Positions 30,613 through 40,126 of a stretch of DNA of 49,697 nt are shown piece by piece. Numbering within the stretch: position 1 is the first letter of the stretch; each line of letters opens with the position of its first letter. The stretch lies in contig JAGBBW010000026.1 in the NCBI GenBank assembly GCA_017938285.1, positions 1 to 49,697 of the forward strand, given 5' to 3'. The position numbers and the translations under genes are program-made. Below the pieces are notes generated by a model. The model saw nothing but the letters and a program-made list of their open reading frames with translations, searched no databases and had not been told where the DNA came from. This stretch comes from Lachnospiraceae bacterium. Lineage in GTDB: Bacteria > Bacillota > Clostridia > Lachnospirales > Lachnospiraceae.

Positions 30613-33027
30613 ATGCAGTTTGGTTATTTTGATGATAAAAAAAGAGAGTACGTAATTACGAGACCGGATACCCCTGCTCCATGGGCGAACTATTTAGGTT
30701 CGCCGGAGTATGGTGCGCTGATTTCCAACAATGCCGGAGGCTACAGCTTTGCCAAATCTGGTGCCAATGGAAGAATTTTACGTTATGTGTTTAACCAGTT
30801 TGATGAGCCTGGTCGTTACATTTATATCCGGGATAATAAGGATGGGGATTTCTGGTCTGCTTCCTGGCAGCCGGTGGGCAAGAGTCTGGAGGAATATAAG
30901 AACGAATGCCGCCATGGTCTGTCCTATACCCGGATGCTAGCAGAGTATCATGGAATCCATTCGGAAACGGTGTATTATGTTCCGTTAAATAAATCCTATG
31001 AGGTCTGGAATATTACATTGACAAATAACTCGGATACTGTAAGAAACCTGATGGTAACAGGTTATGCGGAGTTTACGAATCACTGCAATTATGAGCAGGA
31101 TCAGGTGAATTTACAGTATTCCCAGTTTATTACGAGAACTCGTTTTAAGGAAAATCGAATCTGCCAGCTCATTCATGGAAACCTGGACAGCATTGAATCC
31201 GGCAAAAAGGTAGACAACAAGATTGTGGAAGAACGGTTCTTTGGTCTGGCTGGTGCGAAGGTAGCTTCCTACTGCGGAGACAAGGAAAAATTTATCGGCA
31301 GATATCATGATTACCGCAATCCGGCAGGGGTAGAGGCTGGTGCGTTGGGGAATGAATGCAGCTACAATAAAAATAGCTGCGGAGCGCTGGCTGCCAACAT
31401 TTCCTTAGAACCTGGACAGAGCATTACCATGGCATTTGTGCTTGGTATGAAATATGATGAGGAAGCGGCGGAAATTCTGAAGGCTTATGAAAATCCGGCA
31501 GAAATCTGTGAGAAGGAGCTGGAAGAGCTTCGTCATTACTGGGAAGAAAAGCTTGGCAATTTCCAGGTAAAGACACCAAGCAGGGAATTTGACACCATGA
31601 TTAACACCTGGAATGCCTATAACTGCTTTATGACCTTTATCTGGTCCAGAGCTGCTTCCTTCTTCTATTGTGGTTTGAGAAATGGGTACGGATATCGTGA
31701 TACCGTACAGGATATCCAGGGTGTCATTCATCTGGCTCCTCAGATGGCGGTGGAAAAAATCCGGTTTATGCTGTCGGCACAGGTAGACAACGGAGGCGGA
31801 CTGCCACTGGTGAAATTTACCCACAATGCCGGACATGAGGATACCCCGGATGACGCTTCCTATGTGAAGGAAACCGGACATCCGGAATATCGTGCGGATG
31901 ATGCGCTGTGGTTATTCCCTACCGTATACAAGTACATTGCAGAAACCGGAAATACTACGTTCTTAGACGAAGTGATTCCATTTGCCAACAAGGAGGAGGG
32001 AACGGTATATGAGCATTTAAAACGTGCCATTGCTTTTTCCATGAACCGTCTGGGTGCACATGGTATGCCGGCAGGTCTGTATGCGGACTGGAATGACTGT
32101 CTGAGACTTGGAAAGGGTGGAGAGTCCTCTTTTGTAGCATTCCAGTTTTACTATGCGTTTACTATTTTAAAGCAGTTTGCAGAGTATAAAAAAGATAAGG
32201 AATATGCGGATTATCTGGACGTGGAGCAGAAAAAGCTTGCAGGGATTCTGGAGAAATACTGCTGGAATGAAGACAGGTTTGTACGTGGATTTACAGAAGC
32301 AGGGGAAGTGATTGGCGGAAGAACGGACAAAGAAGCAAATATGTGGCTGAATCCGCAGAGCTGGAGTGTCATCAGTGGTTATGCGTCCAAAGAACAGGCA
32401 CAGATTGCCCTGGATAACGTGTACAAGAAGCTGAATACAGAATATGGAGCGATTCTTATGGACCCTCCATACCATGAGGAGGCCTTTGATGGAGCACTTG
32501 CGGTGATTTATAACGCAGGTTCCAAAGAAAACGCCGGTATTTTCTCCCAGTCCCAGGGCTGGATTATTCTGGCGGAAGCATTGTGCGGCCACGGAGAAAG
32601 GGCGTTCCAGTACTTTATGGAAAATGCCCCATCTGCCCAGAATGACCGTGCGGAAGTACGTGTACTGGAACCATACTGCTATGGACAGTTTACGGAAGGA
32701 AAACACAGCCCATGCTTTGGACGTTCCCATGTACACTGGCTGACTGGAACTGCCTCTACCATTATGGTGGGATGTGTGGAAGGTATTTTAGGCATGCGTC
32801 CGGATCTCGATGGTCTTAAAATTGCTCCGGCAATTCCAAAGGAATGGGACAAGGTGGAAATCAACAAGGTGTTCCGTGGAAGGAAGCTGCATATCGTAAT
32901 TAAGAATCCAAACCACGCAGAAAGTGGTTTAAAGAGGCTGCTGGTAAATGGGGTCGAAATGGATAGTGACCGGATACCGGAGGGTTGTCTGACGGAAGAA
33001 ACAGAAATTGAATATGTAATGTCATAA
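30613..33027 (+). CDS. GH94 disaccharide phosphorylase (cellobiose or laminaribiose phosphorylase)
   Basis: The 804-residue protein matches the family length (about 800-815). Its N-terminus MQFGYFDDKKREYVITRPDT and the stretch YIYIRDNKDGDFWSASWQP are characteristic. The barrel holds YADWNDCLRLGKGGES with general acid D492, and the HWLTGTAST stretch near the C-terminus binds phosphate and substrate. Cellobiose and laminaribiose phosphorylases share this scaffold. With a GH16 glucanase and a second phosphorylase in the same transcript (28-bp gap), laminaribiose (beta-1,3) is a sensible alternative to cellobiose. The product is glucose-1-phosphate plus glucose. A bidirectional-looking terminator follows. 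Confidence 0.88.
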   Translation: MQFGYFDDKKREYVITRPDTPAPWANYLGSPEYGALISNNAGGYSFAKSGANGRILRYVFNQFDEPGRYIYIRDNKDGDFWSASWQPVGKSLEEYKNECRHGLSYTRMLAEYHGIHSETVYYVPLNKSYEVWNITLTNNSDTVRNLMVTGYAEFTNHCNYEQDQVNLQYSQFITRTRFKENRICQLIHGNLDSIESGKKVDNKIVEERFFGLAGAKVASYCGDKEKFIGRYHDYRNPAGVEAGALGNECSYNKNSCGALAANISLEPGQSITMAFVLGMKYDEEAAEILKAYENPAEICEKELEELRHYWEEKLGNFQVKTPSREFDTMINTWNAYNCFMTFIWSRAASFFYCGLRNGYGYRDTVQDIQGVIHLAPQMAVEKIRFMLSAQVDNGGGLPLVKFTHNAGHEDTPDDASYVKETGHPEYRADDALWLFPTVYKYIAETGNTTFLDEVIPFANKEEGTVYEHLKRAIAFSMNRLGAHGMPAGLYADWNDCLRLGKGGESSFVAFQFYYAFTILKQFAEYKKDKEYADYLDVEQKKLAGILEKYCWNEDRFVRGFTEAGEVIGGRTDKEANMWLNPQSWSVISGYASKEQAQIALDNVYKKLNTEYGAILMDPPYHEEAFDGALAVIYNAGSKENAGIFSQSQGWIILAEALCGHGERAFQYFMENAPSAQNDRAEVRVLEPYCYGQFTEGKHSPCFGRSHVHWLTGTASTIMVGCVEGILGMRPDLDGLKIAPAIPKEWDKVEINKVFRGRKLHIVIKNPNHAESGLKRLLVNGVEMDSDRIPEGCLTEETEIEYVMS

Positions 33028-33033
33028 CAGAGA

Positions 33034-33073
33034 GGGGCTGTCACAGAAACTAAGTTTTTTGATGTGACAGCCC
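33034..33073. terminator. Terminator between the phosphorylase and araC-type genes
   Basis: GGGGCTGTCACA (33034-33045) pairs with TGTGACAGCCC (33063-33073). The loop contains T6. The two flanking genes converge, so it may serve both strands. Confidence 0.65.
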
Positions 33074-33126
33074 TGTTGAGGTTACGAATTCTGATAAAAG
33101 GAAGCAATGAATTAATCAGTGCTTCC

Positions 33127-33888
33127 TTAGTTATGCATGCCTTCCCAGTTTGTCCGGAAATGCTTTGTCCTGTACTTATGCGGGGTCATCCCCGTCTTCT
33201 TCTGGAATACCTGGATAAAATGGCTCTGGGAGCAGAACGCCAGGTAATTGGCAATATCAATTATGGTGTAATCTGAGTATTGCAGTAAATTCTTTGCTTT
33301 TTCTATTTTCAAATCCAGAATATACTGGCTGAGCGGTGTGCCGATTTCCTTTAAAAATAACCGGGACAGGTAGCTTTCGGAAATCTCCAGATATTCGGAA
33401 AGCTCCTTAATGGTAATGCGGAAATGAAGGTGGCTGTAAATATAATCAATGCAAAGTACAATCGGCTTGGACAGAATCTGCTGGCTACGCAGCAGGTTCA
33501 TTTTTTTGCACAAATCCAGGCACATGGCGGTATGCAGTTCCCCGATGGCTTCCATGGTCTGGCAGGCATCCATTTTTAAAATGTAAAAGTCACTCAGACT
33601 GTAGGCTTTTTCCTGTTCCATACCTGCATTTACGCAGTAACGGGTAATCATGGCAGTTGTGACAACAAAGTGGTATCGGAGGTTCTGGAGTGGGTTTTCG
33701 GACAGTTTTCCCATACCTTCCGGGTTGGTGAAGGTGTGGTTTTTGCAGTTTTCCGTAACATAGTCAATATCTCCGGTGGCAATGGCGTCATAGAAAGTAA
33801 ATTCGGTTTCCATCAGGCGGTGGGGAACGAGCAGTTCATGCTGGATAAATTCGCTGCGGTACCATTCTTTGGATAAGTCAAGCGGCAT
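33127..33888 (-). CDS. AraC-family transcriptional regulator
   Basis: The 253-residue protein has a helical N-terminal region (about 1-135) without a cupin but with the LSENPLQNLRYHFVVTTAMITRYC signature shared by many Clostridia sugar regulators. A double helix-turn-helix domain spans about 145-245 (ITIKELSEYLEISESYLSRLF and IIDIANYLAFCSQSHFIQVF). It lies between the phosphorolysis operon and the ABC importer operon, is divergent to the latter, and is the evident candidate regulator of both. Its promoter overlaps that of the binding-protein gene. Confidence 0.92.
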   Translation of the reverse strand: MPLDLSKEWYRSEFIQHELLVPHRLMETEFTFYDAIATGDIDYVTENCKNHTFTNPEGMGKLSENPLQNLRYHFVVTTAMITRYCVNAGMEQEKAYSLSDFYILKMDACQTMEAIGELHTAMCLDLCKKMNLLRSQQILSKPIVLCIDYIYSHLHFRITIKELSEYLEISESYLSRLFLKEIGTPLSQYILDLKIEKAKNLLQYSDYTIIDIANYLAFCSQSHFIQVFQKKTGMTPHKYRTKHFRTNWEGMHN

Positions 33889-33932
33889 GGGAGGACCTCC
33901 ATAAAAGTGATTTGTTCAGTAATGCCATTCGA

Positions 33933-33960
33933 AAAACCTGCCAGCTGGCTGTCAGGTTTT
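33933..33960 (-). terminator. Leader hairpin of the araC-type gene
   Basis: AAAACCTG (33933-33940) and CAGGTTTT (33953-33960) form a perfect stem; on the minus strand it is followed by T5. It lies about 45 bases before the regulator start codon, inside the predicted leader, so it could attenuate expression of the regulator. Confidence 0.4.
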
Positions 33961-34006
33961 CCTCATGTGGGTTGGGGGTGTTCATACAGTAGATGGTGAT
34001 GTCAAA

Positions 34007-34035
34007 AACATAACATGAAAATGATATTTTGTCAA
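34007..34035 (-). promoter_or_regulatory. Promoter of the araC-type gene
   Basis: On the minus strand, consensus TTGACA (34035-34030) and TATGTT (34012-34007) are 17 bp apart, with an extended TG. The leader would be about 110 bases. Confidence 0.5.
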
Positions 34036-34050
34036 ACAATATTATATAAT
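34022..34050 (+). promoter_or_regulatory. Promoter of the ABC importer operon
   Basis: A consensus -10, TATAAT (34045-34050), lies 64 bases before the binding-protein start. At the proper distance there is only a poor -35 (TGATAT, 34022-34027), as expected for an activator-dependent promoter. It overlaps the divergent regulator promoter. TGTCAAA occurs at 34000 and 34030, exactly 30 bp apart. Confidence 0.45.
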
Positions 34051-34113
34051 GAAATACCTTGTCCAGCGATAATAAAGACACAAATTAAAACAAATCCGAT
34101 GGAGGGAAAAACA

Positions 34114-35529
34114 ATGAAAAAGAGATTTTTAAGTCTTTTGGTAGCAGCAACCATGGTTGTTTCCATGTTTGCCGGATGTGGCAGCAAGGACAATGCAGCA
34201 GAAAACAACAGCAGCAACAGTAATACCGCTGGTACCACGAATACCAGTACAACACAGGAGGCAGGAAACCAGGCGGCTGACAATACCGCAGACCAGGGGA
34301 AGGTGTTAAATATTTATGCCTGGAACGAGGAATTTAAGAGCCGTGTCACCGATTTCTATCCGGGATATGAAGTAGTAGACAACACCCATGGTAAAATCGG
34401 CGAGGTAGAGGTTGTATGGAACATTACCCCAAGTGACAACAATGCATACCAGGATAATCTGGACGCTGGATTATTAAAGCAGGAATCTGCTGCAGCAGAT
34501 GAGAAAATTGATATTTTCTTAGTAGAAGCGGACTATGCGTTAAAGTATGTAGACACTCCTTATACCATGTCCATAGCTGATTTAGGTATTACGGATGCGG
34601 AGCTGGCTGAGCAGTATCAGTACACAAAGGACGTTGTAACGGATTCCAACGGCGTATTAAAGGGTCTTTCCTGGCAGGGATGTCCGGGTGCTCTCTTCTA
34701 CAGCAGAGCAGTAGCAAAGGAAGTACTTGGTACCGATGATCCGGCAGAAATCCAGAAATATGTTTCTGACTGGGACAAGTTCGTGGAAACTGCGGCACTT
34801 ATGCAGGAGTCCGGTTACTTTATGACATCTTCTGTTATGGATACCTTCCGTGTTTATTCCAACAATGTAACTTCCAAGTGGGTAGAGGGCGGAAAGATTA
34901 ACATTGATGCAAATATCATGAAGTGGGTAGAGGATTCCAAGAAGATGTATGACGCTGGTCAGACTGGTACCCATGGTTTATGGAGTGATGACTGGAACAA
35001 GGGCTTCTATCCGGAAGGAAAGGTATTCTGCTACTTTGGACCAGCATGGTTAATCAATTTCTGTATGGCAGCGGATGTAGAAGGCAGTATTGGTAATCAG
35101 GGCGGCTGGGGCGCAACCGAAGGTCCTCAGGGCTTCTTCTGGGGCGGTACCTGGATTTGTGCAGCAGCAGGAACGGATAATGCAGCACTGGTAAAGGACA
35201 TTATGCTGAAGATTACAACAGATCCTGAAATCATGAAGGATATCGTTGTAAAGACAGACGATTTTGTAAACAACAAGTCGGTTATGAATGCCATGGCAGC
35301 AGATACCAGCTACTCCAGCAAGGTTTTAGGTGGACAGAATCCTCTTGCCATGTACTGTAAAGGCGTGGAGTCTATTGATTTAAGCAATCTTTCCAACTAT
35401 GATTCCGGCTGTAACATTGATTTCCAGAGTGCGATTACCAATTACTTTGAAGGAAATGCAACACTGGAAGAAGCATTGGATATTTTCTATCAGTCTGTAG
35501 CAGAAAGATATCCGGAACTGGGATATTAA
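34114..35529 (+). CDS. ABC transporter sugar-binding lipoprotein (extracellular family 1)
   Basis: ATG 34114 with GGAGGG upstream gives a lipoprotein signal, lipobox FAGC with Cys22; the product is 471 residues. A Ser/Asn/Thr-rich linker is followed by a family-1 solute-binding fold (LNIYAWNEEFKSR..., a two-lobe architecture with many Trp and Tyr residues suited to sugar stacking, and GGWGATEGPQGFFWGG). By context it should bind beta-gluco-oligosaccharides released by the GH16 enzyme. No ATPase gene is in the operon, so a shared MsmK-type ATPase elsewhere is likely, as is usual in Firmicutes. Confidence 0.9.
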   Translation: MKKRFLSLLVAATMVVSMFAGCGSKDNAAENNSSNSNTAGTTNTSTTQEAGNQAADNTADQGKVLNIYAWNEEFKSRVTDFYPGYEVVDNTHGKIGEVEVVWNITPSDNNAYQDNLDAGLLKQESAAADEKIDIFLVEADYALKYVDTPYTMSIADLGITDAELAEQYQYTKDVVTDSNGVLKGLSWQGCPGALFYSRAVAKEVLGTDDPAEIQKYVSDWDKFVETAALMQESGYFMTSSVMDTFRVYSNNVTSKWVEGGKINIDANIMKWVEDSKKMYDAGQTGTHGLWSDDWNKGFYPEGKVFCYFGPAWLINFCMAADVEGSIGNQGGWGATEGPQGFFWGGTWICAAAGTDNAALVKDIMLKITTDPEIMKDIVVKTDDFVNNKSVMNAMAADTSYSSKVLGGQNPLAMYCKGVESIDLSNLSNYDSGCNIDFQSAITNYFEGNATLEEALDIFYQSVAERYPELGY

Positions 35530-35535
35530 AATGAT

Positions 35536-35617
35536 GTACTCTCGGAATCTCTTCTATATTTGCATTTTCGGCTGGATTTTTCCCGAAACTTCAAATACAG
35601 AGAGACTCCGGGCGTAC
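35536..35617 (+). other. Long imperfect hairpin between binding-protein and permease genes
   Basis: The left arm 35536-35562 and right arm 35592-35617 pair over about 24 positions (GTAC...CGGA.TCTCT...TATTTG against its near-complement). There is no T run behind it. Such hairpins often protect the 3' end of the binding-protein message so that it is made in excess over the permeases. Confidence 0.55.
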
Positions 35618-35642
35618 CTTAGAGAGAAAGGGAGGAAAGGAC

Positions 35643-36548
35643 ATGAAGAAAAAAGGAAGGGTTGTCAGATATAACAAATGGGGTTATATTTTCCTGATTC
35701 CGTTTGTTGTCGTATATATTATTTTTAATCTGATTCCGCTTGTAACAACGATTTATAACAGTTTCTTTGAATGCTATCGTTCCGGACTGACGCAGGTGGG
35801 ACCAAATTATGTTGGTTTAGATAATTATGAAACGCTGCTTGGCAGCAAGGAACTCTGGCAGTATCTGGGCAATACCTTTCTTATCTGGCTGATGGGTTTT
35901 GTGCCACAGATTTTACTGTCCTTATTACTGGCAGCCTGGTTTTCGGATCCAAGTCTGCGTTTAAAGGGCCAGCGCTTTTTCAAAACCGTTATTTATCTGC
36001 CGAACGTAATTATGGCGAGTGCGCTGTCCATGTTATTTTTTACCCTGTTTTCTGAGGGTGGTCCGGTCAACAGTATGCTTCTGCAGATGGGACTGATAGA
36101 GGAGCCGGTGAAATTTTTTGCCAGTGTATGGGGAACCAGAGGAATTATTGCATTCATGAATATTCTGATGTGGTTTGGTAATACCACAATTCTTCTGATG
36201 GCCGGCATGATGGGAATTGATACGGAGTTATTTGAGGCAGCCCAGGTGGATGGAGCAAAGCCTTCCCAGATTTTCTTTAAAATTACCATGCCATTACTGA
36301 AACCGATTTTATTGTATACACTGATTACTTCATTAATCGGAGGTATCCAGATGTTTGATGTGCCTCAGGTATTGTCCAACGGAAGTGGTAATCCGATTCG
36401 TTCCTGTATGACGGTTATTATGTACTTAAATAAGCACCTGTATAGTAAAAACTATGGAATGGGCGGTGCATTATCCGTAATTCTCTTTGTGGTTACTGGT
36501 ATCTTAAGTCTGATTGTGTTCCGTATGACGGTAAAGAAGGAGAAGTGA
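35643..36548 (+). CDS. ABC sugar transporter permease 1 (MalF type)
   Basis: The 301-residue protein has six membrane helices and the EAA coupling loop (ELFEAAQVDGAKPSQIFFKI near residue 200) that contacts the ATPase. The N-terminal YIFLIPFVVVYIIFNLIPL segment is typical for the first permease of CUT1 importers. A strong GGGAGGAAAGGAC site precedes ATG 35643. The second permease begins 4 bp after its stop codon. Confidence 0.93.
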   Translation: MKKKGRVVRYNKWGYIFLIPFVVVYIIFNLIPLVTTIYNSFFECYRSGLTQVGPNYVGLDNYETLLGSKELWQYLGNTFLIWLMGFVPQILLSLLLAAWFSDPSLRLKGQRFFKTVIYLPNVIMASALSMLFFTLFSEGGPVNSMLLQMGLIEEPVKFFASVWGTRGIIAFMNILMWFGNTTILLMAGMMGIDTELFEAAQVDGAKPSQIFFKITMPLLKPILLYTLITSLIGGIQMFDVPQVLSNGSGNPIRSCMTVIMYLNKHLYSKNYGMGGALSVILFVVTGILSLIVFRMTVKKEK

Positions 36549-36552
36549 GAAA

Positions 36553-37398
36553 ATGAAAAATAAAGGATTAGGAATAAAGGGCCGCAGGCTCATTGCATAT
36601 ACGGTGCTCATTTTAATTTCGTTTTTTTGTCTGTTCTGGTTTTATATCCTGTTTATTAACGCTTCCCGATCCCATTCGGAACTGACAAAGGGTTTTACAC
36701 TGATTCCGAGCACACATCTGCTGGATAACTGGGTGAATGTTATGAATGGAACCCTGCCGATTGTCCGGGGTATGTTAAATTCCCTGATTATCGCAGGCAG
36801 TTCGGCAGTACTGTGTACCTACTTTTCTGCAATGACTGCCTATGCCATTCATGCATATAACTTTAAGTTAAGAAACTTTATGTTTACTTTTATTCTGATT
36901 ATCATGATGATTCCTACCCAGGTAAACGCGCAGGGCTTTCTGCAGTTAGTGGATAAGATGAATCTCGATAATAGCTTTGTACCGTTGATTATACCGGCGA
37001 TTGCTGCTCCGGTAACCTTCTTTTACTTAAAGCAGTATATGGAGAGCTCGCTGCCTCTCTCCCTCATCGAGGCAGCGAGAATCGACGGCTCCGGGGAATT
37101 TAAGACCTTTAATAAAATTGTGCTTCCGCTGATGAAGCCGGCTATTGCAGTACAGGCCATCTTTTCCTTCGTGGGAAACTGGAACAACTACTTTACCCCG
37201 GCACTGATTCTGCATGATAATGAGAAGAAGACCCTGCCGATTTTAATTGCACAGTTACGAGGTGCGGACTTCTTAAAGTTTGATATGGGTCAGGTATATA
37301 TGATGATTGCATTTTCTATTTTCCCAGTCATTATTATTTATCTGGTTCTTTCCAAGCATATTGTACAGGGTGTTGCCCTGGGAAGTGTAAAGGGCTGA
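36553..37398 (+). CDS. ABC sugar transporter permease 2 (MalG type)
   Basis: The 281-residue protein has six helices and the EAA motif SLIEAARIDGSGEFKTFNKI near residue 170. It pairs with the preceding permease to form the CUT1 importer channel. It is the last gene of the importer operon; a terminator-like hairpin follows at 37429, before the chemoreceptor gene. Confidence 0.93.
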   Translation: MKNKGLGIKGRRLIAYTVLILISFFCLFWFYILFINASRSHSELTKGFTLIPSTHLLDNWVNVMNGTLPIVRGMLNSLIIAGSSAVLCTYFSAMTAYAIHAYNFKLRNFMFTFILIIMMIPTQVNAQGFLQLVDKMNLDNSFVPLIIPAIAAPVTFFYLKQYMESSLPLSLIEAARIDGSGEFKTFNKIVLPLMKPAIAVQAIFSFVGNWNNYFTPALILHDNEKKTLPILIAQLRGADFLKFDMGQVYMMIAFSIFPVIIIYLVLSKHIVQGVALGSVKG

Positions 37399-37428
37399 CA
37401 AGGGGTCCTGTTTAATGAATTAGAGGCG

Positions 37429-37504
37429 AAGGACTGCTACAAAAAGCTAGTTTGAGGAGCATAATCTTTTCAAAGAAAGCATTTTGCAGCAGTCTTTGTT
37501 TTAT
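37429..37504 (+). terminator. Terminator after the importer operon
   Basis: AAGGACTGCTACAAAAAGC (37429-37447) pairs with GCATTTTGCAGCAGTCTT (37479-37496) with one bulge and two mismatches, followed by TTTGTTTTATT. No convincing promoter lies between this and the next start codon, so read-through may feed the chemoreceptor gene. Confidence 0.6.
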
Positions 37505-37531
37505 TATCAGGAAAGCAAAGGGGGGTTTTAC

Positions 37532-39988
37532 ATGAAGTCAGGAAAACATAATTATTTTCAGTCTATCAAAGGTAAAATTGTATTCATGGGAATTTTTGCA
37601 ATTGCTTTGGCAGCGGTTGTTGGAACTGCAGGTATCCGGACGATGAATGAAAATGAGGTATACAATCAGATTCAGACCTATGTAAATGAATTAAATCTTT
37701 TGAATGAAGAAAATCGGACACTGGAGGCAGAATATCGTAATTACAAGAAACCACAGTATCTGGATGATGTCGTGGAAAATTATAAGGAAATGTACAGGAT
37801 AGTTTCAGAATTGAGTGAGGCAGCGGGAGAGGACTATCAGAATGCCATAAAGGAAATTCAGGATACTGTGCAGAAGAGTTCCGCAAATTACAGTGAAATG
37901 AGCAGCTTAAGCAGTGAGAGAGGTTATTCGTCTGATATTGGTTTGTACCAGGAGTATCTTGCGGCAAATACAGCAGTAGAAGAGGCATTTGGAAAGCTGC
38001 TGGATAAAGGTGCCTGGATTGAAATGCACTGGATGGATGGTCATCTTGGCGAAACCGGGGAACTGGTAGAGGTGGATGGAACGGAGTACCGGAAACTGTC
38101 CTATAGTAAGCCAATGCCGGCTAAAGTAAAAAGAAGCAATATGTCGTTCCGTATGGGTGGAACCTTTACCTACGATGGAAAGGTATATATCACCAATATC
38201 CGCTGGAAAAATGGAAACGATGTGATTCCATACGATATGGAAACGGAACTGACGTCCATGAACGGAAGCAACCAGGCGTTTAAAGCGGTGGAGCTGACAA
38301 CGTTTAACGGAAAGCCGGCGATGTGCGTGACCTGTACCTTTAATGCGGCCAATGGCGGCTGGGAAGAGTTTGCCATTGAGATTCCGATTGTAAACTATGC
38401 GGCCCAGGATTATGAGTTAATCGAATATGATATGTACTATGAGCAGACGGATACACTGGAGTATTTCCAGTACGGTGGCGCCTATACCGGAATGTATGAG
38501 TATGGTCTGAATCTGGAGGCACTGGACCGGTACGCTGGTGAGTATACGCTAAAGGTAGTAGAAGGGGCAGATGTAACGGAAGCATTTGAATTGTTTGAAG
38601 CCCTCAACAAAGAAATTCAGACAAATATTCCGTTATATACCAGTGATGCGGTGTTGATCGATGCGGCAGCCCAGGCCTTTGGAGCAAAGCATGACATCAT
38701 TACGCAGATGCTGGAGAAGGATCAGAAAGTTCTTGCCCTGCAGAAAGAAAATCTGGAACTGTCTGCAACTATGACAGGGTCCTGTGGTAAAGTAACCCGG
38801 ATGGTGTCGGAGGATATAGAGGACATGAAGGACCGTGTCGTTGCCATGAATGCAGGGGTTATAATATTAGCAACGGTAGTACTGGTATTGATTACCGTGA
38901 TTATTAGTACAGGAATCAGTAGAAATGTAAAAATGTTCCAGGAAGCTCTGGAGGTAATTACCCAGGGAAAGATATCTGTTCGTATAAAAACCAATGGTAA
39001 AGATGAGTTTTCCCTGTTTGGCCGAAGTCTGAATATGTTCCTGGATAAAATGGAGGAAAGTATTACACAGTTGCAGGAAATTTCTGTGGAACTGGCAGAA
39101 ACCGGAGAAGTACTGGATGAAAAAGCGAATGTAACACAGAATGCTGCAAAAGTGATGAACAATGCATTGGCGGATATATCCAAAGGGGCAGGTACACAGG
39201 CGGCAGATATCGAAGCTTCTTCCAGAGAAATCAGAAATATGTGTGATAATATGTCCCAGATTATTCGAAGCGTGGATGTACTGTCCAGAAGTTCGGATGA
39301 TATGAGGTTGAACGGAAATGAGGCAACATCCATTATTAAAGAACTCAGTGCGAATAGCACCCAGACAACGGAAGCATTTTCTAATATTTCAGAGCAGATT
39401 AAGAAGACCAATGATTCTGTGATAAAGATTCAGGAAGTGGTTAATCTGATTGCACAAATTGCGGCCCAGACAAACCTGCTTTCCCTGAATGCCAGTATTG
39501 AAGCAGCCAGAGCCGGTGAGGCAGGACGTGGATTTGCTGTAGTGGCCAGTGAAATACAGAAGCTGGCAGAACAGACGAATTCTTCGGCTAAGATAATTGA
39601 CCAGATTATCATGACATTATCAGAAGAATCCAAAGAGGCTGTCAGTGCCATGAATGAAATGACCTGCATTATAGCGGAGCAGAAGACGAAGCTGGATGAA
39701 ACCTGTGCAAAATTTGTTATGGTCAGTGATGGAATCGAGGATACAACAGATGGTATGCAGGAGGTGCTGCGTCAGGCAGACAAGGGAAATAAAACAGGAA
39801 AAACGGTATCAGATCTGATTATCAGCCTGTCGGTAGTAGCGGAAGAAAATGCTGCTGCTGCGGAAGATACGAAAGCTTCCATGGAAGGATTGAACGAGGC
39901 AACGATTTCCCTGGCAGCAACGGCCCAGAAGTTAAACCGGCTGTCTATGATTGCAAAGCAGAATCTGCAGTATTACAGCACAGAGTAA
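37532..39988 (+). CDS. Methyl-accepting chemotaxis protein with a large composite sensor
   Basis: ATG 37532 has AAAGGGGGG upstream; the product is 818 residues. TM1 is about 15-34. The outside sensor has a helical part (about 40-155), then a beta-rich block (about 160-345) with many aromatic residues ([49 protein letters not shown]), then a second helical part (about 348-440). TM2 is about 441-460, HAMP about 461-515, then the signalling coiled coil with tip [21 protein letters not shown] helical sensor split by a beta-sandwich-like insert is not a layout I recognise from dCACHE, 4HB or PilJ sensors. It lies directly behind the glucan importer genes, so sensing a saccharide is a reasonable guess. 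Confidence 0.92.
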   Translation: MKSGKHNYFQSIKGKIVFMGIFAIALAAVVGTAGIRTMNENEVYNQIQTYVNELNLLNEENRTLEAEYRNYKKPQYLDDVVENYKEMYRIVSELSEAAGEDYQNAIKEIQDTVQKSSANYSEMSSLSSERGYSSDIGLYQEYLAANTAVEEAFGKLLDKGAWIEMHWMDGHLGETGELVEVDGTEYRKLSYSKPMPAKVKRSNMSFRMGGTFTYDGKVYITNIRWKNGNDVIPYDMETELTSMNGSNQAFKAVELTTFNGKPAMCVTCTFNAANGGWEEFAIEIPIVNYAAQDYELIEYDMYYEQTDTLEYFQYGGAYTGMYEYGLNLEALDRYAGEYTLKVVEGADVTEAFELFEALNKEIQTNIPLYTSDAVLIDAAAQAFGAKHDIITQMLEKDQKVLALQKENLELSATMTGSCGKVTRMVSEDIEDMKDRVVAMNAGVIILATVVLVLITVIISTGISRNVKMFQEALEVITQGKISVRIKTNGKDEFSLFGRSLNMFLDKMEESITQLQEISVELAETGEVLDEKANVTQNAAKVMNNALADISKGAGTQAADIEASSREIRNMCDNMSQIIRSVDVLSRSSDDMRLNGNEATSIIKELSANSTQTTEAFSNISEQIKKTNDSVIKIQEVVNLIAQIAAQTNLLSLNASIEAARAGEAGRGFAVVASEIQKLAEQTNSSAKIIDQIIMTLSEESKEAVSAMNEMTCIIAEQKTKLDETCAKFVMVSDGIEDTTDGMQEVLRQADKGNKTGKTVSDLIISLSVVAEENAAAAEDTKASMEGLNEATISLAATAQKLNRLSMIAKQNLQYYSTE

Positions 39989-40053
39989 GAGAATGGTTGT
40001 CTGAACAGTAATATAATGGCAGGAATTCTTCTGGAAAGGCAGGTAATTAGGTG

Positions 40054-40082
40054 TTGCCAAATGGCATAGTATTCGCTATAAT
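40054..40082 (+). promoter_or_regulatory. Promoter of the tetR-type gene
   Basis: TTGCCA (40054-40059), a 17-bp spacer and consensus TATAAT (40077-40082). The transcription start would fall inside the palindrome that follows. Confidence 0.75.
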
Positions 40083-40086
40083 TTTA

Positions 40087-40104
40087 TTGTGAACGTGTTC
40101 ACAA
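40087..40104 (+). promoter_or_regulatory. Palindromic operator, probably for the TetR regulator
   Basis: TTGTGAAC-GT-GTTCACAA is an 8+8 perfect inverted repeat placed over the predicted transcription start and 22 bases before the regulator start codon. This size and place fit autorepression by a TetR dimer. Confidence 0.7.
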
Positions 40105-40126
40105 AAGGGGAAAGGAAGTGTAGTCT

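Noticed and set aside
37399-37531. Riboswitch before the large chemoreceptor gene
   Set aside because: The paired arms are explained by a terminator; no GEMM or other aptamer core is present, unlike the units at 10871 and 12967.
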